64,000 nt of DNA from Chitinophaga sancti. Its GTDB lineage: Bacteria > Bacteroidota > Bacteroidia > Chitinophagales > Chitinophagaceae. The DNA lies in the NCBI RefSeq assembly GCF_034087045.1, contig NZ_CP139247.1:4800001-4864000 (forward strand), in the 5' to 3' direction. This document shows, in pieces, positions 18,302 to 27,728 of this stretch. The notes beneath the pieces were generated by a model. That model made no database searches and was not told the DNA's origin. It saw only the letters and a list, made by a program, of their open reading frames with translations. A program made the position numbers and the translations under genes. The stretch's first letter is position 1. Every line of letters begins with the position of its first letter.

Positions 18302-19120
18302 ATGAACAAGACAATATTGATCACCGGGGCATCTGCCGGTATTGGAAAAGCGGCTGCACAATATTTTGCTGCCAGGGGTTGGAACGTCATCGCTACTATG
18401 CGTTCGCCGGAAAAAGAAACAGCATTAACGACATTAAATAATGTATTTGTCACCAGGCTGGATGTACAGGAAAAAGAAAGCATGCAGCCCGTGATTGCTG
18501 AAGGTATTAAAAGATTTGGAAAGATCGATGTGCTACTTAATAATGCGGGGTATGGGTTATTCGGTCCGTTTGAACTGGCGACAGATGCACAAATCAAACA
18601 GCAGTTCGATGTAAACGTGTTTGGTGTGATGAACCTGACCCAGGCGATCCTGCCACACTTCAGGGCGAATAAAGCCGGTACTGTTATTAATGTATCCAGT
18701 ATAGGCGGTCGTATTACCTATCCGATTGTAAGCATGTATCATGCGAGTAAGTTTGCCGTAGAAGGATTCTCTGAGTCACTGGCGTACGAACTGGCTGCAC
18801 TCAATATCAAAGTAAAACTGGTAGAACCGGGTGCCATTGCTACCGGGTTTGATACAGCGGCTAATTTTACCGGGAATCCGGGAATAACTGATTATGATGC
18901 TTTTGTACAGGGTTTTCTGAACCTGTGGGGTAGCAAAACTATGGAGAGAACAACCGCTACACAAGTGGCTGAAGTGATTTATGAGGCTGCTACCGATGGT
19001 ACTTCCCGTTTAAGGTACCTGGCAGGTGAAGATGCCAAAGCGTTCATGCAGGTGAGGATGTCAGGCGAGGAGGGGTATCATGATTATATGCAGGAACATT
19101 GGGTGCCAAAGAATGTGTAA
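18302..19120 (+). CDS. Short-chain dehydrogenase/reductase (SDR family)
   Basis: This 272-residue classical SDR has TGASAGIGKA (cofactor loop), NNAGYGLFG, the Ser in INVSSIGGRI and the catalytic YHASKFAVEG. The C-terminal part, with RYLAGEDAKAFMQVRM, is of the type seen in oxidoreductases of the 17-beta-hydroxysteroid/retinol dehydrogenase-like clade. The start is the ATG at 18302; an upstream in-frame ATG at 18278 adds only 8 polar residues. An AraC-type regulator follows 9 bp downstream in the same direction, so the two genes probably form an operon. Confidence 0.92.
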   Translation: MNKTILITGASAGIGKAAAQYFAARGWNVIATMRSPEKETALTTLNNVFVTRLDVQEKESMQPVIAEGIKRFGKIDVLLNNAGYGLFGPFELATDAQIKQQFDVNVFGVMNLTQAILPHFRANKAGTVINVSSIGGRITYPIVSMYHASKFAVEGFSESLAYELAALNIKVKLVEPGAIATGFDTAANFTGNPGITDYDAFVQGFLNLWGSKTMERTTATQVAEVIYEAATDGTSRLRYLAGEDAKAFMQVRMSGEEGYHDYMQEHWVPKNV

Positions 19121-19129
19121 ATTCGGTGT

Positions 19130-20020
19130 ATGAAAAAGCCTGAATCGATAGAAGATTTCTATATAAACAGAGCTATCAATAGCCAGCCTTTAGTATTTAA
19201 CCTGCTCCGGTATGACGATTGTCTCCGTATGGATCCTCAGCCATACCGGCGCAGGGACTTTTACAAAGTGAGTTTTATGCGGGGGCGTACCTTGTTGCAC
19301 TATGGTGATCAATCGCTGGAAGTGAATGGGGATGCGCTGGCTATATTCAGTCCGGATGTACCTTACACCGTAGATATGCCCGATGGCCCGGCCATCGGGC
19401 AATATTTCATTTTTAAAGCAGCGTACCTGGCGGAATATTTCAGAAGGAATATCAAAGAGCTACCATTGTTTGCCCCGGGAGCGCATCCTGTATATGAGTT
19501 GGATGCTATGCAGGCAGCAGCGATAGCGCAGCTATTTGAAAGAATGGCGCAGGAGTTTAATTCAGATTATGCTTATAAGGATGACCTGATCCGGAATTGT
19601 ATTATTGATATTCTTCATTATGCAATGCGGATGGAGCCAGTGGCAAAGCGTCATTTGCAAACGGATGCCAGCGTTCGCATTACGGGGGTATTTAATGAAT
19701 TGCTGGACAGGCAGTTTCCGATCGAGCACCTGAGTCAGCAGTTTGAGTTGAAGTCTCCGGCGGACTTTGCGGCGCAGTTAGGGGTGCATGTGAATTCGTT
19801 GAATCGGGCGTTGAGAACGACTACAGGGAAGTCTACGTCCAGTTTAATTGCAGAAAGATTGGTGACAGAGGCGACTATTTTATTAAAGCATTCGGAGTGG
19901 AATGTGGCGGAAATTGGGTATAGCCTGGGTTTTGAAGACCCTGCCCACTTTAGTCATTTTTTTAAAAAACATACGGGGCAGGCGCCTTCGGGTTTTAGGT
20001 CGGTTGGGGAGCATGCTTAA
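19130..20020 (+). CDS. AraC-family transcriptional regulator
   Basis: The 296-residue protein has an N-terminal cupin-like domain (LLHYGDQSLEVNGDALAIFS, PDVPYTVDMPDGPAIGQYF) and a C-terminal AraC DNA-binding domain (SPADFAAQLGVHVNSLNRAL, then WNVAEIGYSLGFEDPAHFSH and FFKKHTGQAPSGFR). It is co-transcribed with the upstream dehydrogenase gene and probably regulates it. The gene ends convergently with the outer-membrane protein gene, overlapping it by 4 bp without a terminator between them. Confidence 0.93.
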   Translation: MKKPESIEDFYINRAINSQPLVFNLLRYDDCLRMDPQPYRRRDFYKVSFMRGRTLLHYGDQSLEVNGDALAIFSPDVPYTVDMPDGPAIGQYFIFKAAYLAEYFRRNIKELPLFAPGAHPVYELDAMQAAAIAQLFERMAQEFNSDYAYKDDLIRNCIIDILHYAMRMEPVAKRHLQTDASVRITGVFNELLDRQFPIEHLSQQFELKSPADFAAQLGVHVNSLNRALRTTTGKSTSSLIAERLVTEATILLKHSEWNVAEIGYSLGFEDPAHFSHFFKKHTGQAPSGFRSVGEHA

Positions 20021-20808
20021 GGAATATCCCTGTTCACACGTAAAGAAATACCAATAGTCGCACTAAGACCTTTCGATGTCCGCTCGTAAATTGGTTGTGC
20101 TTTTTCACCTAATGGAATAGTGATAATCGTCCAGCCATTCTTTGTATTATTGTCGTAAAACTGGTACCTGTTGATGAAGTTCCTGCCAAGACCTGCACTC
20201 AGCAACAGGTTTTTTGTAAAGCCCCATTCAAACCTGCACAACCCCGTCCACTGGTTATTCCGTAAATAGGTTGTAGACATCCGGTAGCTACTGGCTTCGC
20301 CATTGATCTCAAAACCAGCGCTGACAGTTTTATTAAAGTGGTACATTATTTTCGGTTTGATCGGGAATAACCCTGATATAGTCCATTTAGCCGTTGGCTC
20401 ATATTTTACATCCCAAAAAGGAATGACCTGATTGCCGAAGAACTGCTTATTATACATCAACCCAATACCTGTCTTCAATTTTTCAGAATGCTTGTACAGG
20501 TAACGAAACCCTGCACCATATCGCCATCCCTCATAGTATAAGCCTCCTGTGCCAATCAGTACCAGCGATTTTTTCTCAGAGAACCTGATGTTGTAAAAGA
20601 GCTGCGCAGCAATTGACTGTAACGTATAATCCTCCAAAGTCAGGTGGCGATACATGACATTCCCAAATAAGCTTTTATACAATGGGAAACGCGCATTGGC
20701 ACTAAATGTTTGCGCGCTGTAATCCCCACTATCATAGGTATAACTAATACCCTGTGCGTACAAAGTACTACCTGACAGTAATACAAATGCAATTATGATA
20801 TACCTCAT
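20017..20808 (-). CDS. Secreted outer-membrane-type protein of the ABC efflux operon
   Basis: The 263-residue protein has a signal peptide (ending SGSTLYAQ) and alternating aromatic and polar residues in short strands (YKSLFGNVMYRHLTLEDYTL, WRYGAGFRYLYKHSEKLKTG), as expected for a small outer-membrane beta-barrel. It overlaps the ATPase gene by 4 bp and is the last gene of the efflux operon, so it probably works with that exporter. I do not recognise a named family. Similar DUF6268-type proteins occur in Bacteroidetes, but that assignment is tentative. Confidence 0.75.
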   Translation of the reverse strand: MRYIIIAFVLLSGSTLYAQGISYTYDSGDYSAQTFSANARFPLYKSLFGNVMYRHLTLEDYTLQSIAAQLFYNIRFSEKKSLVLIGTGGLYYEGWRYGAGFRYLYKHSEKLKTGIGLMYNKQFFGNQVIPFWDVKYEPTAKWTISGLFPIKPKIMYHFNKTVSAGFEINGEASSYRMSTTYLRNNQWTGLCRFEWGFTKNLLLSAGLGRNFINRYQFYDNNTKNGWTIITIPLGEKAQPIYERTSKGLSATIGISLRVNRDIP

Positions 20809-21503
20809 AGCTCTTCTGGTTTACGGTCATGACTAATGATAACTCCGTCTTTCATTTCGATAATCCGATCGCTTTTGGCAGCAAAGTCATTATCGTGCGT
20901 TACGGTAATAATTGTCTTATTATGTTCTGCTGCCAACTGTTTGAAGATGTCGAACACCACCGCTGTATTCCGGCTATCCAGGTTACCGGTTGGCTCATCT
21001 CCCATAATGATAGCTGGTTCATTGATCAGGGCACGAGCGATTGCCACACGCTGCTGCTGACCACCTGATATGCGGGAAGCAGTTTTCAGTGCCTGATCTG
21101 CCAGTCCAAGCGTTTTCAGCTTTTCATATGCATTGTGTTCAATTTCTGCCGGGGAGAGTTTCCTTAGCCGCAATGCAGGGATCATTACATTTTGCAGACA
21201 GGTGAAATCTGGTAACAGGTAGTGGAACTGGAATACAAAGCCCAGGTGCTCATTCCTGAAAGCCGCCAGCATGTTGACCGAACTACCTGTGATCTGTTGA
21301 TCATTCAACACCAGGTTGCCGGTATAGTCGGTATCCATGGTGGATAGGATGTAGAGCATGGTAGATTTGCCAGAACCAGACTTGCCGATCACTGATACAA
21401 ACTCGCCTTTTTGTACTTCAAAACTTACATCGGACAAGACTTTGAATTTTTCTGGTGTATAAAAGTATTTGCTGATTTTGTCAGCTTTCAATGCGATACT
21501 CAT
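20805..21503 (-). CDS. ABC transporter ATP-binding protein (LolD/MacB type)
   Basis: This 232-residue ATPase has Walker A GKSGSGKST, the Q-loop region LGFVFQFHYLLPDFTC, the signature ISGGQQQRVAIARAL, Walker B AIIMGDEPTGNLDSR and the H-loop ITVTHDND. It belongs to the LolD/MacB/FtsE group that pairs with FtsX-like permeases. I start at 21503 (MSIALKADKISKYF): this gives an 10-bp gap after the permease stop, whereas the ATG at 21578 would overlap the permease by 65 bp. It powers export with the permease encoded just upstream, the HlyD-type adaptor and the TolC-type channel. Confidence 0.94.
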   Translation of the reverse strand: MSIALKADKISKYFYTPEKFKVLSDVSFEVQKGEFVSVIGKSGSGKSTMLYILSTMDTDYTGNLVLNDQQITGSSVNMLAAFRNEHLGFVFQFHYLLPDFTCLQNVMIPALRLRKLSPAEIEHNAYEKLKTLGLADQALKTASRISGGQQQRVAIARALINEPAIIMGDEPTGNLDSRNTAVVFDIFKQLAAEHNKTIITVTHDNDFAAKSDRIIEMKDGVIISHDRKPEEL

Positions 21504-21513
21504 CTCAATAATT

Positions 21514-22758
21514 TTAACTTCTGATAATGGAAACAGGATCAACTTTTGATGCCTTGCGTGCTGGGATGTAACCAGCAAAGAAGGAAGTCAGTATCCCGAA
21601 AATCGCTCCCTGTATATAATGTTTAGGCAGGAAGGTCATAGGCAGATATGTCACATTCCCCAACCCTAAGTAGAATTTGGATAACAGGTATGATATACCC
21701 CACCCTACGATCAATCCCATCACAGAACCTACCAATCCAATCAACAATGCCTGTTGTATAAAGATGCTAATCACATCCCTCCCCTGAAACCCGGTGGCTT
21801 TGAGTATCGCAATCTCCTTGATTTTTTCATAGATCACCATGTTCAGAATATTGTAAATCCCAAAGCCCGCCACCAGTAGAATAGTAAAGATGACAGAGTT
21901 GGCAATGATATCCCTGATCTTCTTACCTGCTAATGATTGCTCGTTACTCTGCTGCCAGGATTCGGACGTGTACCCGGTTTGTTGTGCCATACTGTTGCCT
22001 GTTTCAGTAGCCTTTGAATAGTTTTTAACATTCACATAAATATCAGTAATATAAGCTCTGTCTTTTTGCAGTAGTTGCTGTACTACCGGCAGACTCACAT
22101 ACGTTTTTGTTTCATCCACGTTTTTGATAGTGGTTTTGAAAATGCCGGAAACCTGTAGTGTTTTCGCCAGCCCCGTACTGGTTGTGATCCTGACATAGTC
22201 TCCCATTTTCAGGTTAAGCTTTTGAGACAGACCTATCCCGATGATGATATTGTTGGGATTATCAGCAACAGATTGTGTTTTACCCGCGATCATATTGGAC
22301 GTGATGTCGAACATTTTATCCTGTTCTGCGATGTTGACGCCAAAGATGGTCCCGTTTTCCTGTACATTTCCTTTGCTATAGATGATATTGGCAGTAACCT
22401 GTTTACTAAGAGCAATGACTTCTTTTCGCTTATTGAGTTCGGTCGCAACAACATCTGGATTCATGATCCTATTATCCTGTGGTACCAGCTGAGGATTGGA
22501 AATCAGATTGATGGTATTAGTGCCAAGGTAACGGTTGAGCATATTGGTATTACTGATTTTGTTATCATTGTACAACCTGATATGTGGCGTTGCACTCAGC
22601 ATTGTTTTTTCTGAATATTCATTGGTGCCTGTGATCAGGGAGTTCATAAAGATGAACATACCAATTCCGAAAGTGACTCCCAAAGCAGCGACAAGCGTTG
22701 ATTTTACTTTGCTTACCATATAAGTGTAAGCAATCCTGGTGTTGATGCCTGCATTCAT
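21514..22758 (-). CDS. ABC transporter permease, FtsX/MacB-like
   Basis: The 414-residue protein has an N-terminal helix (about 20-42), a large periplasmic MacB-type core domain (about 45-270) and three C-terminal helices (NSVIFTILLVAGFGIYNILN, IFIQQALLIGLVGSVMGLIV, GAIFGILTSFFAGYIPARKA). The end PARKASKVDPVSIIRS is typical of FtsX-family permeases. The ATG at 22758 follows the adaptor gene's stop by 1 bp; the upstream ATG at 22800 would overlap that gene. It forms the inner-membrane part of a tripartite exporter of peptides, antibiotics or lipids. Confidence 0.93.
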   Translation of the reverse strand: MNAGINTRIAYTYMVSKVKSTLVAALGVTFGIGMFIFMNSLITGTNEYSEKTMLSATPHIRLYNDNKISNTNMLNRYLGTNTINLISNPQLVPQDNRIMNPDVVATELNKRKEVIALSKQVTANIIYSKGNVQENGTIFGVNIAEQDKMFDITSNMIAGKTQSVADNPNNIIIGIGLSQKLNLKMGDYVRITTSTGLAKTLQVSGIFKTTIKNVDETKTYVSLPVVQQLLQKDRAYITDIYVNVKNYSKATETGNSMAQQTGYTSESWQQSNEQSLAGKKIRDIIANSVIFTILLVAGFGIYNILNMVIYEKIKEIAILKATGFQGRDVISIFIQQALLIGLVGSVMGLIVGWGISYLLSKFYLGLGNVTYLPMTFLPKHYIQGAIFGILTSFFAGYIPARKASKVDPVSIIRS

Positions 22759-22759
22759 G

Positions 22760-23860
22760 TTAATATGCTTTAATGAGTTGATCGTCTGCATTGATACCAC
22801 CTAGAACTTCTACATAATCGGTAGACAAGATGCCTGTTTTTAGCTGGATAGTATCTGTTTTCTTACCATGTTTGATAAGCGCCCTGCCATCCGGGCTTAC
22901 GCAGGTAGCAGGTACCAGCAGTGCTTTGTCTTTGTGAGCGACAATGATATTTGACTGCAATAAGGTACCATTCATCAAACCAGCTGGTAAGGTGTCAAAA
23001 GTTGCTTCTATGGTATAGGCTTGTGACTGGTCGTCAAAGCTGGGATAGATCTTACTTACATGACCGGTATAGGTTTTGCCTTTTTCAGTATTGAGTTCGG
23101 TCAGTACCGTTTGGCCCGGTTTGATTTTGGCAATGCTGCCTTCATCAATAGATAGAGAGATGAGCATGCCACCTGCATTGCCTAAAATAGCCAGTGCGTC
23201 ACCTTTACGTACCATGTCGCCTTTTCTTTTGAGGAGGGTATATACTGTATAGTTGCCGGGAGATTTGATGTTGTAATAGGAGGTGTTTGCTATTGCAGTT
23301 TCCTGGTCTTTGCGGGAATTGATGAGGGTTTGTTGCAAAGAGAGTTTAGTTGCAGCGATGTTTTGTTTGAGCTGTTCTACGCTATGCAGAGAGGATTGGT
23401 AAGCCAGTTCTGCATTGTCATAGTCTACTTTGGATACGCTGCGGGTAGCGAATAACCTGGCATTACGGTCTCTTTGTGTGAGGTCATTTGCCAGTTTTTC
23501 AGTGGCGGTGTTTAGTTGTTGTTGCAGTTGTGCTAATACGGCAGAGTTGTCGGAGGCGTTCTGGCGGGCAATATTGAGGTTCTCTGTGGCGGATCTTTGA
23601 GCGATGGCAGCAGTTGTATTATCCTGTTTGAAAATGATTTGTCCAATGGTGACGGTGTCACCTTCAGTTACGGGTACATCTGTGATATACCCATCATTGA
23701 GTGCAGTGAGGGTAAATTGTCCACCGGCTTCAATGTGACCTGGTGCAAATACAGCTTCGGTAATAGGAGCGTATATAGGGGCGGCGGTGCCGCTGTTTTT
23801 TGATTTGCAGGAAGAAAGTAGTGTGATGCCTGCGAATGATATGATGAATATGTGTTTCAT
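22760..23860 (-). CDS. HlyD-family efflux adaptor lipoprotein (periplasmic membrane-fusion protein)
   Basis: This 366-residue protein has a lipoprotein signal peptide with lipobox LLSSC. The order biotinyl-lipoyl half-motif, long alpha-helical hairpin (about 75-185), second lipoyl half (YYNIKSPGNYTVYTLLKRKG) and beta-barrel domain (GQTVLTELNTEKGKTYTGHV) is that of membrane-fusion proteins. It links the permease to the TolC-type channel. It is the third gene of the efflux operon. The spacer separating it from the preceding TolC gene is filled by a 61-bp tandem array. Confidence 0.93.
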   Translation of the reverse strand: MKHIFIISFAGITLLSSCKSKNSGTAAPIYAPITEAVFAPGHIEAGGQFTLTALNDGYITDVPVTEGDTVTIGQIIFKQDNTTAAIAQRSATENLNIARQNASDNSAVLAQLQQQLNTATEKLANDLTQRDRNARLFATRSVSKVDYDNAELAYQSSLHSVEQLKQNIAATKLSLQQTLINSRKDQETAIANTSYYNIKSPGNYTVYTLLKRKGDMVRKGDALAILGNAGGMLISLSIDEGSIAKIKPGQTVLTELNTEKGKTYTGHVSKIYPSFDDQSQAYTIEATFDTLPAGLMNGTLLQSNIIVAHKDKALLVPATCVSPDGRALIKHGKKTDTIQLKTGILSTDYVEVLGGINADDQLIKAY

Positions 23861-23877
23861 GATGTAGATGTTTAAAG

Positions 23878-24281
23878 TCCTGAAGGGCGATAAGATTAAA
23901 TAAAGAGATCGCTCACCTGGTAGATATTAATAGTCCTGATCTGAAGGGCGATAAGATTAAATAAAGAGATCGCTCACCTGGTAGATATTAATAGTCCTGA
24001 TCTGAAGGGCGATAAGATTGAATAAAGAGATCGCTCACCTGGTAGATATTAATAGTCCTGATCTGAAGGGCGATAAGATTAAATAAAGAGATCGCTCACC
24101 TGGTAGATATTAATTGTCCTGATCTGAAGGGCGATAAGATTAAATAAAGAGATCGCTCACCTGGTAGATATTAATTGTCCTGATCTGAAGGGCGATAAGA
24201 TTGAATAAAATAATCGCTCACCTAGTAGATATTAATAGTCCTGATCTGAAGGCGATAAGATTGAATAAAATAATCGCTCAT
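23878..24281. repeat. 61-bp tandem array derived from the 3' end of the tolC-like gene (7 copies)
   Basis: Seven head-to-tail copies of a 61-bp unit run from just upstream of the adaptor gene into the last codons of the tolC-like gene. The last copy (24242-24281) is coding and its stop codon lies at 24222-24224. The copy nearest the gene shares the gene's sequence variant, while the five or six distal copies share a different variant and are almost identical to one another. Because 61 is not a multiple of three, the frame changes in each copy. There are no unique spacers, so it is not a CRISPR array. Confidence 0.95.
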
Positions 24282-25523
24282 ACTTTGCAGGTATTCCTGC
24301 TGATTGGTAATCATATCTGAATAATACTTCAGGCGATCATCAATAGAAATAGCCCCCTCGTTCAGTAGCTGTGTAGCATGTATATCATTACTACGGTACA
24401 TAGCCAGGATCCCTTTTGCCTTTTCCATATCTTTAAATGCGGTATTGTAAGAGATCAGAATGTTTTGATTGGTCAGTTGTGACTGTAATCCTGCAGATTG
24501 GTATTGCTGTTGTTTCAGCTCCATATCAATCTTTGCTTTTTGTACGTTGTAATGGCGGCTATTCCCGGAAAAGATCGGTACAGACAAGCGCAATCCCCAG
24601 TATTGACTCGGCAGGTCGTTGCTATTACTGAACTGCATGAAGTGGTCCGTGGAGATCAACCTGTTGTACTGATACACTGCCGATAGCGTGGGTACGTAAG
24701 CTGCTTTTGAAGATTGCCATTGTGCCCTGGATTTCAATAATTCCTCGTAGGCAATAGTTACATCCGGATCAGTACCGAATGGCTGCGGAATATAAGGAGT
24801 TGCATTTTGTTCAGAGATCCCGATACTTTCACCTGTATTCAGCATTTGCTGGAGATTATTGAGCTGAAGCAGTTTGTTTTGAGTAGCAGTGAGGAGGTTT
24901 TTTGCCGCCTTTTCTTTGTTGATTGCTGCATTGTTCATCGTAACTTCACTCACAGATCCATCATTGTATTTATGCTGTACGGAAGAAAATACGGTATCCA
25001 TGGTGGCAGCGTTAAATAAGGTTAATTTCTCCGCTTCATTTGCCAGCAGGTAGGAGTAGTAGATATTGGCCAGCTGTTCATACAGATCGCGTTTGATTTT
25101 CTGTATGTTGAGGCTGGCAATTTCCTTATCCAGTTTCGCGGTTTTGATAGCAAACCAGTTTTTGGTATTGATCAGGTCCAGCTGTACATTGGCGGCTGCA
25201 TTGTAGTTGTAGCGCTTGCCAAAGGTGGCTTCGTAAAAAGTACCATCTGGTGCGGTCTGGTCAAATAAATGCGCTGGGATCAAAGTCGATTGTAATTTGA
25301 TATTGTCTGTATAATTGCCGTTGGCACTGACTGTTGGTAGCAGGGCGCCCTTTGCTTGTCTGATATTCAGGGTAGCTTCCTTGTCGCTGGCGTTGGCCGA
25401 TGTGATCTGTATATTGTGTGCATCGGCATATTTCCAGATGTCCTGTACGGATGAGAAGCTGAGCTGTGCAGACACCGGTAGTGCACAAAAGCAGCCGAGT
25501 ATACCGGTGAGAATCATTTTCAT
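24222..25523 (-). CDS. TolC-family outer-membrane efflux protein
   Basis: The 433-residue protein has a signal peptide ending LPVSAQ and two repeats of the outer-membrane efflux domain. These consist of long amphipathic helices (LDKEIASLNIQKIKRDLYEQ, INKEKAAKNLLTATQNKLLQ) and strand segments, including YWGLRLSVPIFSGNSRHYNV. It forms the channel of the tripartite exporter encoded downstream. The C-terminus SYRLQIRTINIY lies within the 61-bp repeat, of which the coding copy appears to be the ancestor. The gene lies 10 bp after the small DUF2147 gene and is probably co-transcribed with it. Confidence 0.94.
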   Translation of the reverse strand: MKMILTGILGCFCALPVSAQLSFSSVQDIWKYADAHNIQITSANASDKEATLNIRQAKGALLPTVSANGNYTDNIKLQSTLIPAHLFDQTAPDGTFYEATFGKRYNYNAAANVQLDLINTKNWFAIKTAKLDKEIASLNIQKIKRDLYEQLANIYYSYLLANEAEKLTLFNAATMDTVFSSVQHKYNDGSVSEVTMNNAAINKEKAAKNLLTATQNKLLQLNNLQQMLNTGESIGISEQNATPYIPQPFGTDPDVTIAYEELLKSRAQWQSSKAAYVPTLSAVYQYNRLISTDHFMQFSNSNDLPSQYWGLRLSVPIFSGNSRHYNVQKAKIDMELKQQQYQSAGLQSQLTNQNILISYNTAFKDMEKAKGILAMYRSNDIHATQLLNEGAISIDDRLKYYSDMITNQQEYLQSMSDYFIQSYRLQIRTINIY

Positions 25524-25533
25524 ATGCGAGTTG

Positions 25534-25854
25534 TTATTTTATGCGTGTCCAAACTTTGGTCTGGCTCATAAAGCCTGCTTTGACCGTGATTTCCATGGTG
25601 TCATCTCCTTTTAGTGTGATGGTGCAGGGGAAGGTTTGGTGCCGTTTTGGGAGGAATACTTTACCGGTGTAGGTGCCATTGGCGTAGACGAGGTTTTGAA
25701 GGATTTCTTTTCCTTCAGAAATGCCTGTGTATCCATTGCCATTTTTCACCAAAGTCAGTTCTTTGGATTTGTCGGCATTGGTCCATTTACCAAGGATGGT
25801 ATCCGGAGTAAAGGATGTGGTGATTAGTAAAAGTAAAAAAGCCAGTGTTTTCAT
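25534..25854 (-). CDS. Small secreted DUF2147-family protein
   Basis: The 106-residue protein has a signal peptide (MKTLAFLLLLITTSFT). The mature part is a small lipocalin-like beta domain containing ILGKWTNADKSKELTLVKNG, NGTYTGKVFLPKR and MSQTKVWTRIK, the pattern of DUF2147 proteins (about 110-150 residues). I start at 25854, since the upstream ATG at 25890 would extend the signal peptide with 12 polar residues. It is the first gene of the apparent efflux operon, 10 bp before the TolC gene. Its role is unknown. Confidence 0.8.
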   Translation of the reverse strand: MKTLAFLLLLITTSFTPDTILGKWTNADKSKELTLVKNGNGYTGISEGKEILQNLVYANGTYTGKVFLPKRHQTFPCTITLKGDDTMEITVKAGFMSQTKVWTRIK

Positions 25855-25974
25855 TTTGCTTTGTTTGATTTGACAAGGCAAAGCTGGCAAAATTAGATGG
25901 GGGAGGAGGGGGCTAACTGGGTAAAGCGGGCAGATAAGGGGGTAAAGCGGGCGGTGCAGGTTTCATGACCGGAA

Positions 25975-26730
25975 CTAACTTTCCAGCCATTGCAAAAAAT
26001 CCCCCGATTTCGCCTTACTAATTACAATCTGTTCCCCTGTAGGCACTATTAATTTCACTACCAATTTCCTTGCAAAATACCGCTCTGCATTTGCAATAGC
26101 CGCTTTATTAATAAGATACTGCCTGTTCGCCCGATAAAAAACCGACGGATCCAATAACCGCTCCGTTTCATCCATAGTCGCTGTAATGAAGTATTTTTTA
26201 TTTTGCAGGGTAATGATCTGTAAAATCGTATTATCCAAATAAATACAAGCGATATCCTTTACCTGCACAGGTATAATCTTTTCCTTTTCATTCACCAGCA
26301 GCGCTGTCTTATGTGCGGGCTTTATCACCTGCAGCAATGATTGCAAATTATTCGGAAATGGCTCAGCAAATGACGCCTTCATACTCTCATATTTCTCCAA
26401 TGCCTTTTCCAGCTTCTCAATAGTAATAGGTTTGAGCAAATAGCTTACCGCATTCGTCTCAAATGCATGCATAAGATATTCATCAAATGCGGTACAAAAG
26501 ATCATCGCACTGGTAACATGCACCTGGTTGTAAATCTCAAAACTCAACCCATCTGCCAGCTGTATATCAGAAAGGATCAGGTCTGGCTGGGCATTATTTG
26601 CAAACCATTCCTTTGCCTGCTCTACCGATTCCAATATCCCTGCCACCTGAATCGTATCATCTATCTGCTGAATCATATTTTTCAGCTCTTTAGCCGCTCT
26701 TGGCTCATCTTCTATTATCAGTACATTCAT
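25975..26730 (-). CDS. LytTR-family response regulator
   Basis: This 251-residue regulator has a receiver domain with acidic pocket IIEDEP, phospho-acceptor Asp55 in LILSDIQLADG and Lys in YLLKPI. A LytTR DNA-binding domain follows (about 145-250: KIIPVQVKDIACIYLDNTIL, FYRANRQYLINKAAIANAER). It overlaps the kinase gene by 4 bp and is the second gene of that operon. LytTR regulators bind tandem direct repeats upstream of their targets. The efflux operon directly downstream is a plausible target but no site was identified. Confidence 0.95.
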   Translation of the reverse strand: MNVLIIEDEPRAAKELKNMIQQIDDTIQVAGILESVEQAKEWFANNAQPDLILSDIQLADGLSFEIYNQVHVTSAMIFCTAFDEYLMHAFETNAVSYLLKPITIEKLEKALEKYESMKASFAEPFPNNLQSLLQVIKPAHKTALLVNEKEKIIPVQVKDIACIYLDNTILQIITLQNKKYFITATMDETERLLDPSVFYRANRQYLINKAAIANAERYFARKLVVKLIVPTGEQIVISKAKSGDFLQWLES

Positions 26731-27728
26731 GCTACTAATGGTAATTTTACGGTGAAGTGACTGGCAGTCTTTTCTATGACAATCTCTTTATTAAACAATA
26801 ACTGGTAGCGTAGGCGGATATTATGTAATCCTGTCCCTGTTGAATAGCTTACGCTGTTCTTAGGTTGCAGGTTATTGCGCACCACCAGGTAATCACCCTC
26901 TCTGAATAATTTTATGTTAAGTGGTTTATAGCTGGTAGCCATATTATGCTTCACTGCATTCTCTATGAGCAGTTGCAGGCTTAGTGCCGGGATACGCAAT
27001 CCCTGATCAGCTTCTGCAATGTCAATATCAATATTGATCGCATCCTCAAACCTGCTTTTTAATATGTACACATAAGAGTGAATGAAATTCAGTTCCTGTG
27101 TCAGTGTAACAGTGTCCTTTTGCTTATGTTGTAATACATGCCTGTAGATATTGGATAATTCATTCACAAAGTCCTTGACATGCTTTTCAGAGGTGAGGGT
27201 GCTAAGGGTATTAAGGGTATTAAATAGAAAATGAGGACTTAACTGTTCTTTCAGAGAATTCAAACTTACTTCTAACTGTGCCTGTTTCAGTCTTTCTATT
27301 TCAAGCTGACTTTCCTGTTTCTGAAACACCACCATTTTATGATGTTGGATAAAATAGAATAGTCCGCTTGTTACCACTCCTCTCAGGAGCATCATGTATT
27401 GTTTCCTTGCCAGTGGAATTTCCAATATGCCTTCGGACACGTCGTATAGGAAAGACATCAGGTAATTGTAAGGATAGATCAATAATGCTACCATTGCAAT
27501 GGATGTTAGCGCCACTATGATTTTATCTTCCTTTTTCCGGTGCAGGGTTTCCCGGATAAACCAGTTATGCAGGAACCAGCAAATCAATCCAAATAAAAAG
27601 GAATGAAGGAAAATATGGGCTATGGCCCACAATGAAAACTGCTCCATGCGGAGCATTCTTGGAAATGTTGCTAATATAGCGATGCATGCAGAGATAAGCA
27701 TGCCAAAGTAGCCATCATGTTTTTTCAC
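26727..27728 (-). CDS. LytS/YehU-type sensor histidine kinase
   Basis: The 333-residue kinase has four predicted membrane helices (about 8-25, 35-57, 70-90 and 108-126), a coiled segment (QESQLEIERLKQAQLEVSLN) and the His_kinase domain with LKEQLSPHFLFNTLNTLSTL (the phosphorylated His lies in PHFLFN). The ATPase domain has LLIENAVKHNM and GTGLHNIRLRYQLLF. It is the partner of the LytTR regulator downstream. The signal is unknown; such kinases sense membrane or cell-wall state. Confidence 0.94.
   Translation of the reverse strand: MKKHDGYFGMLISACIAILATFPRMLRMEQFSLWAIAHIFLHSFLFGLICWFLHNWFIRETLHRKKEDKIIVALTSIAMVALLIYPYNYLMSFLYDVSEGILEIPLARKQYMMLLRGVVTSGLFYFIQHHKMVVFQKQESQLEIERLKQAQLEVSLNSLKEQLSPHFLFNTLNTLSTLTSEKHVKDFVNELSNIYRHVLQHKQKDTVTLTQELNFIHSYVYILKSRFEDAINIDIDIAEADQGLRIPALSLQLLIENAVKHNMATSYKPLNIKLFREGDYLVVRNNLQPKNSVSYSTGTGLHNIRLRYQLLFNKEIVIEKTASHFTVKLPLVA

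Noticed and set aside
23878..24281. CRISPR-like repeat array
   Set aside because: The copies are directly adjacent without unique spacers, the unit is 61 bp and no cas genes are present.
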